Source of the DNA: Nitrosococcus halophilus Nc 4
Lineage (GTDB): Bacteria; Pseudomonadota; Gammaproteobacteria; Nitrosococcales; Nitrosococcaceae
Assembly: GCF_000024725.1 (NCBI RefSeq)
Contig: NC_013960.1
Coordinates: forward strand, 2,838,001 to 2,902,000
Direction of reading: 5' to 3'
DNA: 64,000 bases
In this document: positions 9,620-21,329 of the stretch, in pieces
Layout of the letters: the number at the start of each line of letters is the position of its first letter
How positions within the stretch are numbered: position 1 is the stretch's first letter
The notes under the pieces: model-generated
What the model was told of the DNA's origin: nothing
The model's input: the letters and a program-made list of their open reading frames with translations, nothing else
The model's database searches: none
Translations under genes and position numbers: made by a program

Positions 9620-12313
9620 ATGGCTGAGCCCTATGTCATCAAGATGCCTCAACTCTCGGATACCATGACCGAGGGGGTGCTGGTTTCTTGGGAAAAAGAG
9701 ATTGGTGAATTTATCGAGCGTGGTACGGTGGTGGCTACAGTGGAAACCGATAAGGCCATCATGGATGTGGAAGTGTTCCGCGAAGGTTACCTTTCTGGAC
9801 CTCAGTTGCCTGTAGATGGGGTCGCGGCAGTGGGCGAGCCTATTGCTTACCTGGTAGCGGAGGCTGAGCAAGTTGAAAAAACTGAGGCCAGCGCTAGTCC
9901 CCAGCCAGCGCCTGAAGCGGAGGAGAGACCTAAGTTTGAGCCTGCCGGCACTTCAAAGCCTAAGACCAAGATCCCGGCCATGCCAGGAGGGGCAACTCCA
10001 GCACCGCACCCCAGTCATACCCGCGCTACTCCTTACGCCAGGCAGCTCGCTGGCGCTCATGCTATTGACCTTGCGGGAATGAAAGGCAGTGGTCCGGATG
10101 GGGTGATCGTCGCGGCCGATGTGGTCAGTGGGCAGGGGGCAAGGGGAATGACCCGCCGGATTTTCGAGGTTCCGGGCACGGGGCGCCCTATGGACAGCAT
10201 GGAAAAGGCGATTGCCCATAATATGGAGTACTCCCTTTCTATGCCCCTGTTTCGGGCAACGGTCTATGTGGATCCCTCCCGCCTGGTGGCAGCAGCTAAG
10301 GAACAGGGCAGCTCGGTGACCGTAGCCCTGGCCAAAGCGGCGGCTTTAGCGGTTGAGGAACACCCTAAGATCAATAGCGTTTATCAGCACGAGGACCGCA
10401 TTCTGGAGCGGGAACAGGTCGATGTGGGGTTAGCAGTAGCCACAGAGGGTATGGGCTTGGTGGTGCCGGTATTGCGGGATACCTCTAATCGTAATCTTGC
10501 CGAACTCAGCGCTAGCTGGGCGGATCTGGTGGAGCGGGCACGGATTAAACGGTTAAAGCCGGAAGAATACTCCAATCCAACCTTTGTGATTTCCAATATG
10601 GGAATGCTGGGGGTAGCCTATTTTGACGCCATCCCCTCACCGGGGACTTCCGCCATTTTAGCGATTGCTACGACCGGCTCTCAGGGGATGCCGGTGACCA
10701 TCACTGCCGACCATCGGATTGTCAATGGCGCTGATGCCGCTCGGTTTTTAAACACCTTTAAGGAGCGGGTGGAGTCCCCAGAAACCTGGATCAGCGGGGG
10801 GAGTGCTTCCCCCTCGACGGCCAAGGAAGCTTTGCCTTTGGAGGGAGACTGGGATTACGATGTGGTGGTGATTGGAGGGGGACCTGGTGGGGAGGACTGT
10901 GCTCGAGAATTGGCTGAGCACGGTATTAAAGTGGCCCTAATTAATGATTCCCCTTTCCCTGGTGGAGAGTGTTTGTGGCGTGGTTGCATCCCTTCTAAGA
11001 CCTGGCGTGCAGCCGCCGATCGCATTCGTGACCGGGCCCACGATTCCCATTTGGGGGTAGGCGGCACCACGCCTGCTGCGTTGAACTGGAAAGCGCTTGA
11101 GGCAACTCGCCGCCATGTGCTCCAGTCCCGGGGCGAGATGGCCTTGAAGACCGATAAGGGGATGAAAATCAAATTCATCCAGGGGCATGCCCGTTTTGCT
11201 GATGAACATCACCTGGTGGTGGATACCAGCGGCAACAGTGAAGACCCTTTTGCCCGCACCCAGCCTACTCAGCCAGATTCCCAAGGGCAAAGGATAAGTT
11301 TTGCGGGAGCGGTGATTGCCACCGGCGCACCGCCTTTTATCCCTCCTATTCCCGGCGCTCAAGAAGGTGTGCAGGCCGGTGGGGTATTAACCTCTGATAC
11401 GGTCTGGGGACTAGAGCGTGTCCCTGAGCGCTTGGCCGTCATTGGCGGCGGTGCCATTGGCGTGGAAATGGCCCAAATTTTCCAGGATTTTGGAACCGAA
11501 GTCCTATTGCTGGAGGCCCAGGAGCGATTGCTGGCTGAGGTCGAGCCGGAGGTTGGTAAGTTATTAGCGGAAATCCTCAATGCCGATCCCCGGCTTACCG
11601 TGCAGAGCTCCGCCAAGGTCCAGGCCATCAGTGGTCAGCCGGGAGCGATGCAGGTGGCCTTTGATGATTCAGAGGGCACCAGCCACCGTCTGGAAGTGGA
11701 CTATGTTCTTATGGCCACCGGGAAACGGCCTAACTTGGAACCCTTGGCCCTGGACCAAGCGGGTGTGGCCATAGCAAACGGCGTGATTCAAGTGGATGCC
11801 CAATGCACTACCTCTAAATCCCATATCTTTGCGGTGGGGGATGTCATTGGGGGGTTGATGCTGGCCCATACCGCGGGGCAACAAGGGCGGGTGGCGGCGG
11901 CCACCATTTTAGGCGAGCCCCATGCCTATGAATTGGAGAAGGATTGCGGGGTGATTTTTACCCGTCCCCAAGCGGCTTTCGTGGGCCTGTCAGTGGCCCA
12001 GGCCAAGGAAAGGGGAGTGGATGCGGCGGAAGTGAAAATGCCTATCCGCATTGATGCCAAAGCGATGATCAATAATGAAACTGAAGGCCTCATCAAGATT
12101 GTGGCGGATAAGGCCAGTCACCGGATTATTGGAGTCCATTTCTTGGCGGATCACGCTGATACCTTGATTGGGGAAGCGGTCATGATGGTGACGGGGAAGA
12201 TGACCTTGGAGCAAGTCGCCCGCGCTATTCATCCTCATCCGACCCAGACCGAGTTGTTTGGGGAAATGGCCCGGCGATTACTTTCGCGCTTGCGCCGCAC
12301 CCAACGGCGATAG
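9620..12313 (+). CDS. E2-E3 fusion: dihydrolipoamide acetyltransferase joined to dihydrolipoyl dehydrogenase
   Basis: One 897-residue protein carries both remaining PDH activities. Residues 1-80 are a lipoyl domain with lipoylation Lys45 in [12 protein letters not shown] Pro/Ala-rich linker leads to a peripheral-subunit-binding domain (about 135-170, [20 protein letters not shown]). The E2 acyltransferase domain follows (about 175-400); its catalytic motif reads HRIVNG (His365, Asn369), with Asn where many E2s have Asp. From residue 413 a complete E3 flavoprotein begins with the FAD motif VIGGGPGG, redox cysteines 451 and 456 in CLWRGC, an NAD motif [14 protein letters not shown], and the C-terminal HPHPTQTE base. 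The ATG at 9620 is preferred over an in-frame TTG at 9611. E2 and E3 are normally separate genes, so the arrangement is unusual, and the open frame across the junction shows no sign of a sequencing artefact. Confidence 0.93.
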   Translation: MAEPYVIKMPQLSDTMTEGVLVSWEKEIGEFIERGTVVATVETDKAIMDVEVFREGYLSGPQLPVDGVAAVGEPIAYLVAEAEQVEKTEASASPQPAPEAEERPKFEPAGTSKPKTKIPAMPGGATPAPHPSHTRATPYARQLAGAHAIDLAGMKGSGPDGVIVAADVVSGQGARGMTRRIFEVPGTGRPMDSMEKAIAHNMEYSLSMPLFRATVYVDPSRLVAAAKEQGSSVTVALAKAAALAVEEHPKINSVYQHEDRILEREQVDVGLAVATEGMGLVVPVLRDTSNRNLAELSASWADLVERARIKRLKPEEYSNPTFVISNMGMLGVAYFDAIPSPGTSAILAIATTGSQGMPVTITADHRIVNGADAARFLNTFKERVESPETWISGGSASPSTAKEALPLEGDWDYDVVVIGGGPGGEDCARELAEHGIKVALINDSPFPGGECLWRGCIPSKTWRAAADRIRDRAHDSHLGVGGTTPAALNWKALEATRRHVLQSRGEMALKTDKGMKIKFIQGHARFADEHHLVVDTSGNSEDPFARTQPTQPDSQGQRISFAGAVIATGAPPFIPPIPGAQEGVQAGGVLTSDTVWGLERVPERLAVIGGGAIGVEMAQIFQDFGTEVLLLEAQERLLAEVEPEVGKLLAEILNADPRLTVQSSAKVQAISGQPGAMQVAFDDSEGTSHRLEVDYVLMATGKRPNLEPLALDQAGVAIANGVIQVDAQCTTSKSHIFAVGDVIGGLMLAHTAGQQGRVAAATILGEPHAYELEKDCGVIFTRPQAAFVGLSVAQAKERGVDAAEVKMPIRIDAKAMINNETEGLIKIVADKASHRIIGVHFLADHADTLIGEAVMMVTGKMTLEQVARAIHPHPTQTELFGEMARRLLSRLRRTQRR

Positions 12314-12365
12314 TAGCGAAACCTCACTTTTTATTAGACATTTTTGTTTTAGCGTAGAGGACTCC

Positions 12366-13583
12366 ATGTCAACGATTAAAAAAGTCGTGTTGGCTTATTC
12401 AGGAGGGCTAGATACCTCCGTGATTTTGAAGTGGCTACGGGAGACCTATGGCTGTGAAGTGGTGACCTTCACCGCGGATATCGGTCAGGGGGAGGAAGTG
12501 GCGCCCGCGCGTGCTAAAGCAGAGGCGCTAGGGGTCAAGGAGATCTACGTTGAGGAACTGTGCGAGGAATTTGCCCGGGATTATGTGTTCCCCATGTTTC
12601 GGGCCAACACCCTCTATGAGGGAGAGTACTTGCTCGGAACGTCCATTGCTCGCCCCCTCATTGCCAAGCGTTTGGCGGAGATTGCCAGCGAAACCAGCGC
12701 GGATGCCATCGCCCATGGTGCCACCGGTAAAGGAAATGACCAGGTACGCTTTGAATTGGGTGCCTATGCCTTGCGCCCTGATATCCAAGTTATCGCCCCC
12801 TGGCGGGAGTGGGATCTCACTTCACGGGAGAAGTTGCTGACTTATGCGGAGACCCATGACATTCCGGTAGAAGGCAAGCGGGGGACCCGCTCTCCTTACT
12901 CCATGGATGCCAATCTGCTGCACATTTCCTATGAAGGGGGCCCTCTGGAAGATCCCTGGTTCGAGCCTGAGGAAGCCATGTGGCGCTGGACCGTTTCCCC
13001 CGAAGCAGCTCCTAATGAACCCACTTACTTGGAGTTGGATTACCGTTGTGGCGATATCGTGGCCATTAATGGTGAGGTCCTAAGCCCTGCCAAAGTACTG
13101 GAGATGCTCAATCGCCTTGGCGGGGAGAATGGAATTGGCCGCCTGGATTTGGTGGAGAACCGTTATGTGGGGATGAAATCCCGTGGTTGTTATGAGACCC
13201 CGGGGGGGACGATCATGCTCAAAGCCCACCGGGCGATGGAGTCGTTGACTTTAGACCGGGAAGTGGCTCATCTGAAGGATGAGCTGATGCCCCGTTATGC
13301 CAGCCTCATTTACAATGGTTACTGGTGGTCTCCAGAGCGATCCTTGCTGCAGCAGCTTATTGATGCTTCTCAAGCCACGGTTAACGGCACCGTCCGCCTC
13401 AAGCTATATAAGGGCAATGTTACGGTAGTCGGTCGTCAATCGAAGACTGACAGCCTCTTTGCCCCTGAGATTGCCACCTTTGAGGAAGATGCTGGCGCCT
13501 ACAACCAGCAGGATGCAGAAGGTTTTATTAAGCTCAACGCGCTTCGCTTGCGCATCGACGCCCTAAAAAAGCTGTCTCTTTAA
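12366..13583 (+). CDS. argG: Argininosuccinate synthase
   Basis: ArgG condenses citrulline and aspartate with ATP in arginine synthesis. The N-terminal ATP pyrophosphatase motif [15 protein letters not shown] is followed by the expected [17 protein letters not shown]-like segment (here [15 protein letters not shown]) and the [17 protein letters not shown] signature. At 405 residues it has the normal bacterial length. The ATG at 12366 is chosen because the synthase fold begins here; the frame upstream overlaps the end of the E2-E3 gene and is spurious. It begins 52 bases after the pdh operon in the same direction, so read-through is possible. It converges with the secretin-domain gene, 14 bases apart. 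Confidence 0.96.
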   Translation: MSTIKKVVLAYSGGLDTSVILKWLRETYGCEVVTFTADIGQGEEVAPARAKAEALGVKEIYVEELCEEFARDYVFPMFRANTLYEGEYLLGTSIARPLIAKRLAEIASETSADAIAHGATGKGNDQVRFELGAYALRPDIQVIAPWREWDLTSREKLLTYAETHDIPVEGKRGTRSPYSMDANLLHISYEGGPLEDPWFEPEEAMWRWTVSPEAAPNEPTYLELDYRCGDIVAINGEVLSPAKVLEMLNRLGGENGIGRLDLVENRYVGMKSRGCYETPGGTIMLKAHRAMESLTLDREVAHLKDELMPRYASLIYNGYWWSPERSLLQQLIDASQATVNGTVRLKLYKGNVTVVGRQSKTDSLFAPEIATFEEDAGAYNQQDAEGFIKLNALRLRIDALKKLSL

Positions 13584-13597
13584 ACAAAGAGGGATAT

Positions 13598-14410
13598 TTA
13601 TTGCGCCTTATCCACGCGGATAAAAATATGGCGTAGCTCCTCTGTGCGGCTGTGGGTTCCGTAGACGGTTCCGATCCCTTGTTGTTGGCGGGTTCCATCA
13701 GCGCCGCCCAATTCAAACCACTGCCCGAAGGGGATCGAGACTTGGGTGACTAATGTTTGCATCCCAATGCGGCCCCCGCCCTGCCCGCTGAGGTTGGCTT
13801 GATAGGGTCGAATTTCCAGGGTGACTCTGTTCCCATTGGTGCGAGGAAGCACTTCAAATCCGCTGACCACATCTCGATAACGGATTGAGTTTTGAGTGAG
13901 TAGCCGCCCCCCTTGGAGTAGCCAGACCCTATCGGCTAGGGGAATGGATTGGCCCGTTTGTAGCAAGGCGGCTTGTCCTTCCAATATCCGCACCTGCTGG
14001 GTGTCACTTCTTTGATCCCGGGTCCCCGTTCCCGCTATGCGAGCCCTGGATTGGTTAGACTGAGGTATCTCAATGTGGGCGCGAAAGCGAGCCGCCTCGC
14101 GGGTGCTTAACTGCTTGACGGTGATCAACAGTTGCTGCAAGGGCCTATCCACTTGGGCTAGGATAGTTTTGAGTTGTTCCAGATTCTCCTGAGTGGTGCG
14201 GACAATAATAAGATTGTTGTCCGCTTGGATGGCGGCACCCTCGGCTAGAAAAGGGCGTAACGTGGGGAGCACCTCCTCTGGTATTCGATGCTTTAAGGGG
14301 AGGATGGCAAGCTCTTCACTCTGACTCCAAGAGGGAAGGGCATTAAGAAGCAGTCCTAGAAGCAACCCAGAGAGGATTTTTTTCAGGGGGCTAAACAGGC
14401 CCTTTTCCAT
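13598..14410 (-). CDS. Short secretin-domain protein with signal peptide
   Basis: A 270-residue exported protein. The N-terminus has basic residues, then a hydrophobic stretch (ILSGLLLGLLLNALPSW), a probable signal peptide. Next comes a secretin N-domain-like unit (ILPLKHRIPEEVLPTLRPFL ... NNLIIVRTTQENLEQLKTIL), the NolW fold that lines secretin rings. The C-terminal half (VRILEGQAALLQTGQSIPL ... VTLEIRPY) resembles the start of the secretin gate region, but the membrane-spanning beta-barrel is missing. It may therefore be a periplasmic accessory protein of type IV pili or type II secretion, or a self-standing domain. A GTG at 14425 sits directly against the GAGGAG, so ATG 14410 is preferred. 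It follows purB with a 58-base gap. Confidence 0.7.
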   Translation of the reverse strand: MEKGLFSPLKKILSGLLLGLLLNALPSWSQSEELAILPLKHRIPEEVLPTLRPFLAEGAAIQADNNLIIVRTTQENLEQLKTILAQVDRPLQQLLITVKQLSTREAARFRAHIEIPQSNQSRARIAGTGTRDQRSDTQQVRILEGQAALLQTGQSIPLADRVWLLQGGRLLTQNSIRYRDVVSGFEVLPRTNGNRVTLEIRPYQANLSGQGGGRIGMQTLVTQVSIPFGQWFELGGADGTRQQQGIGTVYGTHSRTEELRHIFIRVDKAQ

Positions 14411-14468
14411 AAAGCCGATGGTCACCTCCTCGTGAAAGCCAATACTTAGAGTCCTTCAAGTTGGGCTC

Positions 14469-15848
<1,380 letters not shown>

Positions 15849-16002
15849 TTAAGAAGACAAAAAAACATTATAACCTAGCCGAGGAAAGATTAAGCCTAGC
15901 TTTACCACCATCGTCCAAAGAAGTATTTAAACTTTCAGCTCTCTCGGTCGATTATTCTCACAGCATAGTGTCTGCAAATGGTTCGAACTGCATGAGAGGC
16001 TT

Positions 16003-17010
16003 GTGAACAAAAATAGCTCCTATTGTCTGTCAGCGCACGGATTTGAGCACAGAGATCTTATGGTGCTGCGATCTTTGCTGGAACTTGTGAATTCGCGGAC
16101 CCGCCAAAGTTGGTCCCTCGTAGAAGGGGAGCGGGCGAATGTGGTGCTGTTTGACGTGGATACCGAAGCCGGCCGGTCAGCCTGGAATGCTAATCAAGGC
16201 CTAACACGAGAATCAATACGGGTATGGTGCTCGCGACAGGGTCCCACGGAAGCCGTCAAATATTACCTAAAAAAACCTTACCGGTATCAATACTTGGTTG
16301 ATTTATTGACGACAGTGAGAGGATCAGAACCAGAATCACGAAAAATAGCCCCGGCCTCTGCCGTTACTAAAAATAAGTTCGGGAGAAGGCTCATTGACAC
16401 GGTTTTTAATCCTGCGGACCATTTTCTTGGTCTGCTTCTTTCGGTAATCGAAGAAAAACAGCCGGTACAATTTCAGTACCAGGATAGTTTGCCCTTATAC
16501 GTCGAACCCAAAGATTGGGAATATTTCCACCAAGATAGCGAGGCATGTTTGCGCAGACTTTGCGGAAGCATATCGTCTCATATCACGGTTGAAGTGATCA
16601 CCAAAGAATTGCTGACCCAACAGATCACCTCAGAAAGTATGGAGGGGCGCTCCCTGCAGAGTCTCCTTTGGCTAGCCGCCCTCGAAGGGTCTGCGGGACG
16701 GCCGCTACCGGATTGGGGGGAGGAGGACCTGCTCAAGCTAAAGCAGTGGCCTAACCTGGGTGTGCTCCGGCATAGCTTGGATGAAATGCGGTTAGCTGCT
16801 TTTATGACCAAGCAGGCGGCTAATCTGGCCACGATTGTCGCTGATACAGGTGTTTCCAAGAAGAAGGCAGTGAATTTTATCAATGCTTGCTCTGTGGTGG
16901 GGTTCTTGGAAACCAATATAGAAATTGAAAGCGCTCCAGAATTGGTGACCGCAGGTCAAAAGCAAGGCGGGATTTATGGTTTTATGCGCCGTTTAAGGGG
17001 CAATAGTTAG
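16003..17010 (+). CDS. Unrecognised 335-residue cytoplasmic protein
   Basis: I do not recognise this protein. It has no signal peptide or membrane segment. The first ~110 residues (LSAHGFEHRDLMVLRSLLEL, NVVLFDVDTEAGRSAW, YYLKKPYRYQYLVDLL) alternate strand and helix like a degenerate response-regulator receiver: a DVD in the position of the acidic patch and KKPYRYQYLVDLL where a receiver has KP plus its last helix. The C-terminal ~90 residues are helical with a possible helix-turn-helix (ATIVADTGVSKKKAVNFINA). A pseudo-receiver plus DNA- or partner-binding module is a guess. The GTG start follows GAGAGG by three bases. It lies divergent from purB and 383 bases before acnB. Confidence 0.6.
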   Translation: MNKNSSYCLSAHGFEHRDLMVLRSLLELVNSRTRQSWSLVEGERANVVLFDVDTEAGRSAWNANQGLTRESIRVWCSRQGPTEAVKYYLKKPYRYQYLVDLLTTVRGSEPESRKIAPASAVTKNKFGRRLIDTVFNPADHFLGLLLSVIEEKQPVQFQYQDSLPLYVEPKDWEYFHQDSEACLRRLCGSISSHITVEVITKELLTQQITSESMEGRSLQSLLWLAALEGSAGRPLPDWGEEDLLKLKQWPNLGVLRHSLDEMRLAAFMTKQAANLATIVADTGVSKKKAVNFINACSVVGFLETNIEIESAPELVTAGQKQGGIYGFMRRLRGNS

Positions 17011-17393
17011 GTTTACGGACAGCTTCTTCTTCCCTCTTTGCCCCCTTATCGAAAGTCTTTCCAGTTCGGTTAGCCCCTTTTTTAAAAGCGCAACACTATG
17101 ATTTGCAGGGGATTCTGCTCAAGCCAAAACGGATTCGCCGGATATTTACTTCCAGTGAGCCGGAATCTTCCCCGCCTGAGTTTTAATATCAAACGTTCTA
17201 TACCCCGTGTGTTCGCCGGTATTTCCCTAGGGATAGCTCCTATCCAAATATAACTCCAAAAGGACTGAGGCTGATTGAGCCACCCATTCACCCTTCAAGC
17301 CCCCGGATGGCTGCAAAGAGCATCTACAACCGCATAAAATTATAAATAAGGTAAAATTACCAACAAGATCTTCAACAGTAAAAGGTGAAAAAA
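17011..17393. other. Intergenic stretch before acnB, no gene seen
   Basis: This holds no convincing gene on either strand; a 69-codon minus-strand frame at 17082-17291 has no ribosome site or family resemblance. The AT-rich last 50 bases probably contain the acnB promoter, and AAAGGTG at the end is the acnB ribosome site. Confidence 0.4.
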
Positions 17394-19946
17394 GTGCTTA
17401 CAGCTTATCGTAAACATGTCGCCGAACGGGAATCAGAAGGGTTACCACCGTTGCCGTTAAATGCTACGCAAGTTGCGGAGTTAGTAGAACTTTTGAAAAA
17501 TCCGCCCCAAGGCGAGGAAGACTTTTTGAAGGAACTTTTAGTGCAGCGGGTACCACCAGGAGTGGATCAAGCTGCTTACGTCAAGGCCGGATTTCTGGCG
17601 GCTGTAGCCAAAGGTGAAACCGCCTGCCCTCTTATCGACCGGGTTCAGGCCACAGAGCTGCTCGGCACCATGTTGGGGGGCTACAATATCGAGCCGCTGA
17701 TTGACCTTCTGGAGGATGAAGCCACCGCGGCGGTGGCTGCTAAGGCGTTGGCGAATACGCTTTTGGTCTATGACCACTATCATGATGTGTTGGAAAAAGC
17801 AAAGAGCAATGAATACGCCAAGCAGGTCGTGGACTCCTGGGCTGAGGCCGAATGGTTTACGCGTCGTCCTGGACTGGCAGAGGAGATCAAGGTAGTCGTC
17901 TTTAAGGTTCCTGGTGAGACCAATACCGATGACCTTTCACCTGCCCAGGAAGCCTGGAGCCGCCCGGATATTCCCCTCCATGCCAAAGCAATGTTAGTCA
18001 ACAAGATGCCTGAGGCATTATCAGTCATTGCCGATTTGAAAGCTCAGGGGCTCCCCCTGGCCTTTGTTGGTGACGTGGTGGGCACTGGTTCCTCCCGTAA
18101 GTCCGCCATCAACTCTATCCTTTGGCACATGGGCCAAGAGATTCCCTTCGTGCCCAATAAACGCCAAGGCAGCGTGATCTTGGGAGGCAAGATTGCCCCG
18201 ATCTTTTTCAACACCGCTGAAGATTCCGGTGCTCTACCTATTGAGTGTGACGTGAGTGGCCTCAACACCGGTGATATTATTCGAATTCGCCCCTTTGAGG
18301 GAGTCATTCTCAGTGAGGCGGGCGAAGAACTTTCCCGCTTTAAACTTCGTCCCAGCACCTTGCCCGATGAAGTCCGTGCCGGTGGCCGGATTCCCCTAAT
18401 CATTGGGCGTGGCTTAACCGATAAAACCCGGGAGGCGCTGGGACTGGAGCCTTCTTCTTGGTTTATCCGGCCAGTGGCGCCTACCGATAGTGAGAAAGGC
18501 TATACCCTGGCCCAGAAAATGGTGGGCCGGGCTTGTGGGGTTGAGGGGGTGCGCCCAGGCACCTATTGTGAGCCCAAAATGACCACCGTGGGTTCCCAAG
18601 ATACCACCGGCGCCATGACCCGGGATGAACTCAAGGAGTTGGCTTGCCTGGGGTTTTCCGCCGATCTAGTGATGCAAAGCTTCTGTCACACTGCCGCCTA
18701 TCCCAAACCGGTGGATGTGACCCTGCAACACGAATTGCCGGATTTTATGGCCACCCGCGGGGGGGTCACGCTGCGTCCCGGTGACGGCATCATCCACTCC
18801 TGGCTCAATCGGATGATTCTTCCGGATACGGTGGGTACCGGTGGGGATTCCCATACCCGTTTTCCCATTGGGATTAGTTTTCCCGCCGGCTCCGGCCTAG
18901 TGGCTTTTGCCGCTGCCCTGGGGGTGATGCCCCTGGATATGCCAGAGTCGGTTTTAGTCCGTTTCAAAGGGGAAATTCAGCCGGGGATCACCTTGCGGGA
19001 TCTGGTCCATGCCATCCCCTATGTGGCTATCCAACGGGGCTTGCTGACGGTGGCTAAAGCAGGCAAAAAAAATGTCTTTAGTGGCCGGGTCTTAGAAATC
19101 GAGGGGTTGCCGAAACTTAAAGTGGAGCAGGCTTTTGAATTTGCCGATGCCTCAGCGGAGCGTTCCGCCAATGGTTGCACCGTGAAGCTGGACAAAGAGC
19201 CTATTATTGAGTTTCTGAAATCCAATATCACCCTGCTGAATTGGATGATTGCCCAGGGCTATGAAGACCAGCGCACTCTCGCCAGGCGTATCGCTGCCAT
19301 GGAAGACTGGCTTAAGAATCCAACCCTATTGGAGGCGGATGCGGATGCCGAGTATGCGGAAGTTATTGAGATTGACATGAATGAAATTACCGAGCCGCTG
19401 TTGGCTTGCCCTAACGATCCCGATGATGTTCGGCCCCTGTCGGCGGTGGCAGGCGATGAAGTGGATGAAGTGTTCATTGGTTCCTGTATGACCAACATTG
19501 GCCACTACCGGGCGGCAGGCAAGATCCTGGAGGATTCGGGCCGAATTCCTTCCCGCCTTTGGATCGCCCCCCCCACCAAAATGGATGCCCACCAATTGAT
19601 GGAAGAGGGCTACTACAGTATTTTCGGCAAGGCCGGCGCCCGTACCGAAATGCCCGGTTGCTCCTTGTGCATGGGCAACCAGGCCCGGGTGATGGACGGC
19701 GCCACCGTGGTGTCCACCTCGACTCGTAATTTCCCCAACCGGATGGGTCGAGATGCCAATGTGTATTTGGCCTCGGCGGAAGTGGCGGCGGTGACTTCCA
19801 TTTTAGGGCGTTTGCCCACAGTGAAAGAATATCTGGCCCAGGTGAAAAGTCTCAAACCTGTGGCGGCTGATATTTACCGCTATCTCAATTTTAACGAGAT
19901 GGAGGAATATCAGCAGGCAATCGAGCAAACCGCTTCAGTGGATTAA
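17394..19946 (+). CDS. acnB: Bifunctional aconitate hydratase 2 / 2-methylisocitrate dehydratase
   Basis: AcnB isomerises citrate to isocitrate in the TCA cycle with a 4Fe-4S cluster. The N-terminal HEAT-like domain ([38 protein letters not shown]), the swivel domain, and the cluster region with [16 protein letters not shown] and [13 protein letters not shown] are intact. About 850 residues is the usual AcnB length. I chose GTG 17394, giving MLTAYRKH as in E. coli (MLEEYRKH), because AAAGGTG precedes it at good distance; the upstream GTG at 17385 overlaps that ribosome site and would add three residues. It is transcribed alone. Confidence 0.95.
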   Translation: MLTAYRKHVAERESEGLPPLPLNATQVAELVELLKNPPQGEEDFLKELLVQRVPPGVDQAAYVKAGFLAAVAKGETACPLIDRVQATELLGTMLGGYNIEPLIDLLEDEATAAVAAKALANTLLVYDHYHDVLEKAKSNEYAKQVVDSWAEAEWFTRRPGLAEEIKVVVFKVPGETNTDDLSPAQEAWSRPDIPLHAKAMLVNKMPEALSVIADLKAQGLPLAFVGDVVGTGSSRKSAINSILWHMGQEIPFVPNKRQGSVILGGKIAPIFFNTAEDSGALPIECDVSGLNTGDIIRIRPFEGVILSEAGEELSRFKLRPSTLPDEVRAGGRIPLIIGRGLTDKTREALGLEPSSWFIRPVAPTDSEKGYTLAQKMVGRACGVEGVRPGTYCEPKMTTVGSQDTTGAMTRDELKELACLGFSADLVMQSFCHTAAYPKPVDVTLQHELPDFMATRGGVTLRPGDGIIHSWLNRMILPDTVGTGGDSHTRFPIGISFPAGSGLVAFAAALGVMPLDMPESVLVRFKGEIQPGITLRDLVHAIPYVAIQRGLLTVAKAGKKNVFSGRVLEIEGLPKLKVEQAFEFADASAERSANGCTVKLDKEPIIEFLKSNITLLNWMIAQGYEDQRTLARRIAAMEDWLKNPTLLEADADAEYAEVIEIDMNEITEPLLACPNDPDDVRPLSAVAGDEVDEVFIGSCMTNIGHYRAAGKILEDSGRIPSRLWIAPPTKMDAHQLMEEGYYSIFGKAGARTEMPGCSLCMGNQARVMDGATVVSTSTRNFPNRMGRDANVYLASAEVAAVTSILGRLPTVKEYLAQVKSLKPVAADIYRYLNFNEMEEYQQAIEQTASVD

Positions 19947-20238
19947 AGGCGTTTTTATGGCCTTGTTAGGGAGGAATTAAATCTATTTCTCAGACTAAAT
20001 GAGAATGAAAGGGTCAGGCGTGGTGGGGATAAACAATGCGCCGAGGAGTTAAATGCCCGGCTGCCTCCCCCCATTTTCTGTGAAACCTATCTTTCGTGGT
20101 TGTAAGTGGTTATAAAAGGTTGCTTTGGATTATTGATAATTCCCTGAATTATCTCTTGCGAATGTATCGAGGAATTTGGGCTAGAGAGATATAGAACTAA
20201 AACAATAAAGGTGAAAGTAAACTGTACCATAGAGTCCT

Positions 20239-21126
20239 ATGAGCATTTTAGATTGGAGAACGGAAGTGCGGCGATGGTTACATCCTCGCCGAAATATAAC
20301 ACCAGAGTTAACAAATAGCGTTGTCGCATTTTTTGAATGCGCCTTTGAAAATACCCGTTGCCTGGATCGCGCTTGGTTTGGTGTACATCCGTCAGGAATT
20401 AGCCTTGTTGTTGGGGGGATTTACCTTGCAGCGATCCAGCGTTCAGGAGTAGATCAGGGTGTCTGGTTGTTGGTCGATCAAGAGCTACCAAAAATTGATG
20501 GCGTCGAATATCAACCGGTAAAATCTACTCAAAGGTCGGAGCAGCCGCTGGTTTGGCTCCATTCTGTGTCGCTGAATCCTGTCCCACACTTGATTGGAGT
20601 TACCTTCCTATGGGAGTCATTTGCTCAGGCGTCAGAGAAAATTCTTCGATTTCCCATCGCAAGCGATCGTGATACGGTGCAGAAGCGGCGTAAAAAAATC
20701 CGGTTAAGCGAGTTGATGAGGGAATCCGTAATCCTTTACCCTGATGAAGAGGAAGAAAGTAGGGTTTTTCGAGAAGGCTTAAGAAAGACTGTTACTGTAA
20801 ATGCATATGAGCGTGATCAAAAGGCGCGAGATTTATGTATTCAGCACTACGGCGCGAGATGCTTTGTATGCGATTTTTCATTCGGTGAAGCTTACGGTGA
20901 ATTTGCGGAAGGCTTTATTCATGTACACCATCTTCGTCCGCTTTCGGAAATTGGTGAAGAATATACCGTTGACCCGGTAAAGGATCTTCGTCCAGTTTGC
21001 CCAAACTGCCATGCGGTAATTCATTTACATAGACCTGCGTTTAGTATCGAGGAGGTTCGGGCGGCATTGGCTGAGCGATGTTCGCCTAATGCATATACGA
21101 GCCTCCGTTCTATCAAAAGGAAATAA
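20239..21126 (+). CDS. HNH endonuclease domain protein
   Basis: A 295-residue protein with a C-terminal HNH nuclease domain: CFVCDF with the first Cys pair, then FIHVHHLRPLSE with the catalytic HH, then DLRPVCPNCHAVIH with the second Cys pair and final His. The layout resembles McrA-type and restriction-associated HNH proteins. Residues 1-150 (NITPELTNSVVAFFECAFEN ... GISLVVGGIYLAAIQ) form an alpha/beta region that looks like the substrate-recognition domain found before HNH domains, but I cannot name it firmly. Codon use is more AT-rich than in the neighbours and the gene stands alone without a methylase, so it could be a type IV-like restriction or mobile-element gene acquired by transfer. 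Confidence 0.8.
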   Translation: MSILDWRTEVRRWLHPRRNITPELTNSVVAFFECAFENTRCLDRAWFGVHPSGISLVVGGIYLAAIQRSGVDQGVWLLVDQELPKIDGVEYQPVKSTQRSEQPLVWLHSVSLNPVPHLIGVTFLWESFAQASEKILRFPIASDRDTVQKRRKKIRLSELMRESVILYPDEEEESRVFREGLRKTVTVNAYERDQKARDLCIQHYGARCFVCDFSFGEAYGEFAEGFIHVHHLRPLSEIGEEYTVDPVKDLRPVCPNCHAVIHLHRPAFSIEEVRAALAERCSPNAYTSLRSIKRK

Positions 21127-21329
21127 GATCAAAACATTACTTCGGTGTTCGGTATGAACCAGGTAAGGTGAGCATCACCTCCTGCCCGTGACCCAAAAAT
21201 TATTCGATAATTTGCGGGCTGTCCTCTATAGTCCATAAACAGCCCAACAACCCAACATACGTTCAACCGCTCACGGGCCTGCTAGAGCAGGGGGTATTTC
21301 TGTGAGGCCTACAGTCACAGGGGGACAAT

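Noticed and set aside
17082-17291. 69-codon minus-strand frame before acnB
   Set aside because: No ribosome site, odd composition and no recognisable motif.
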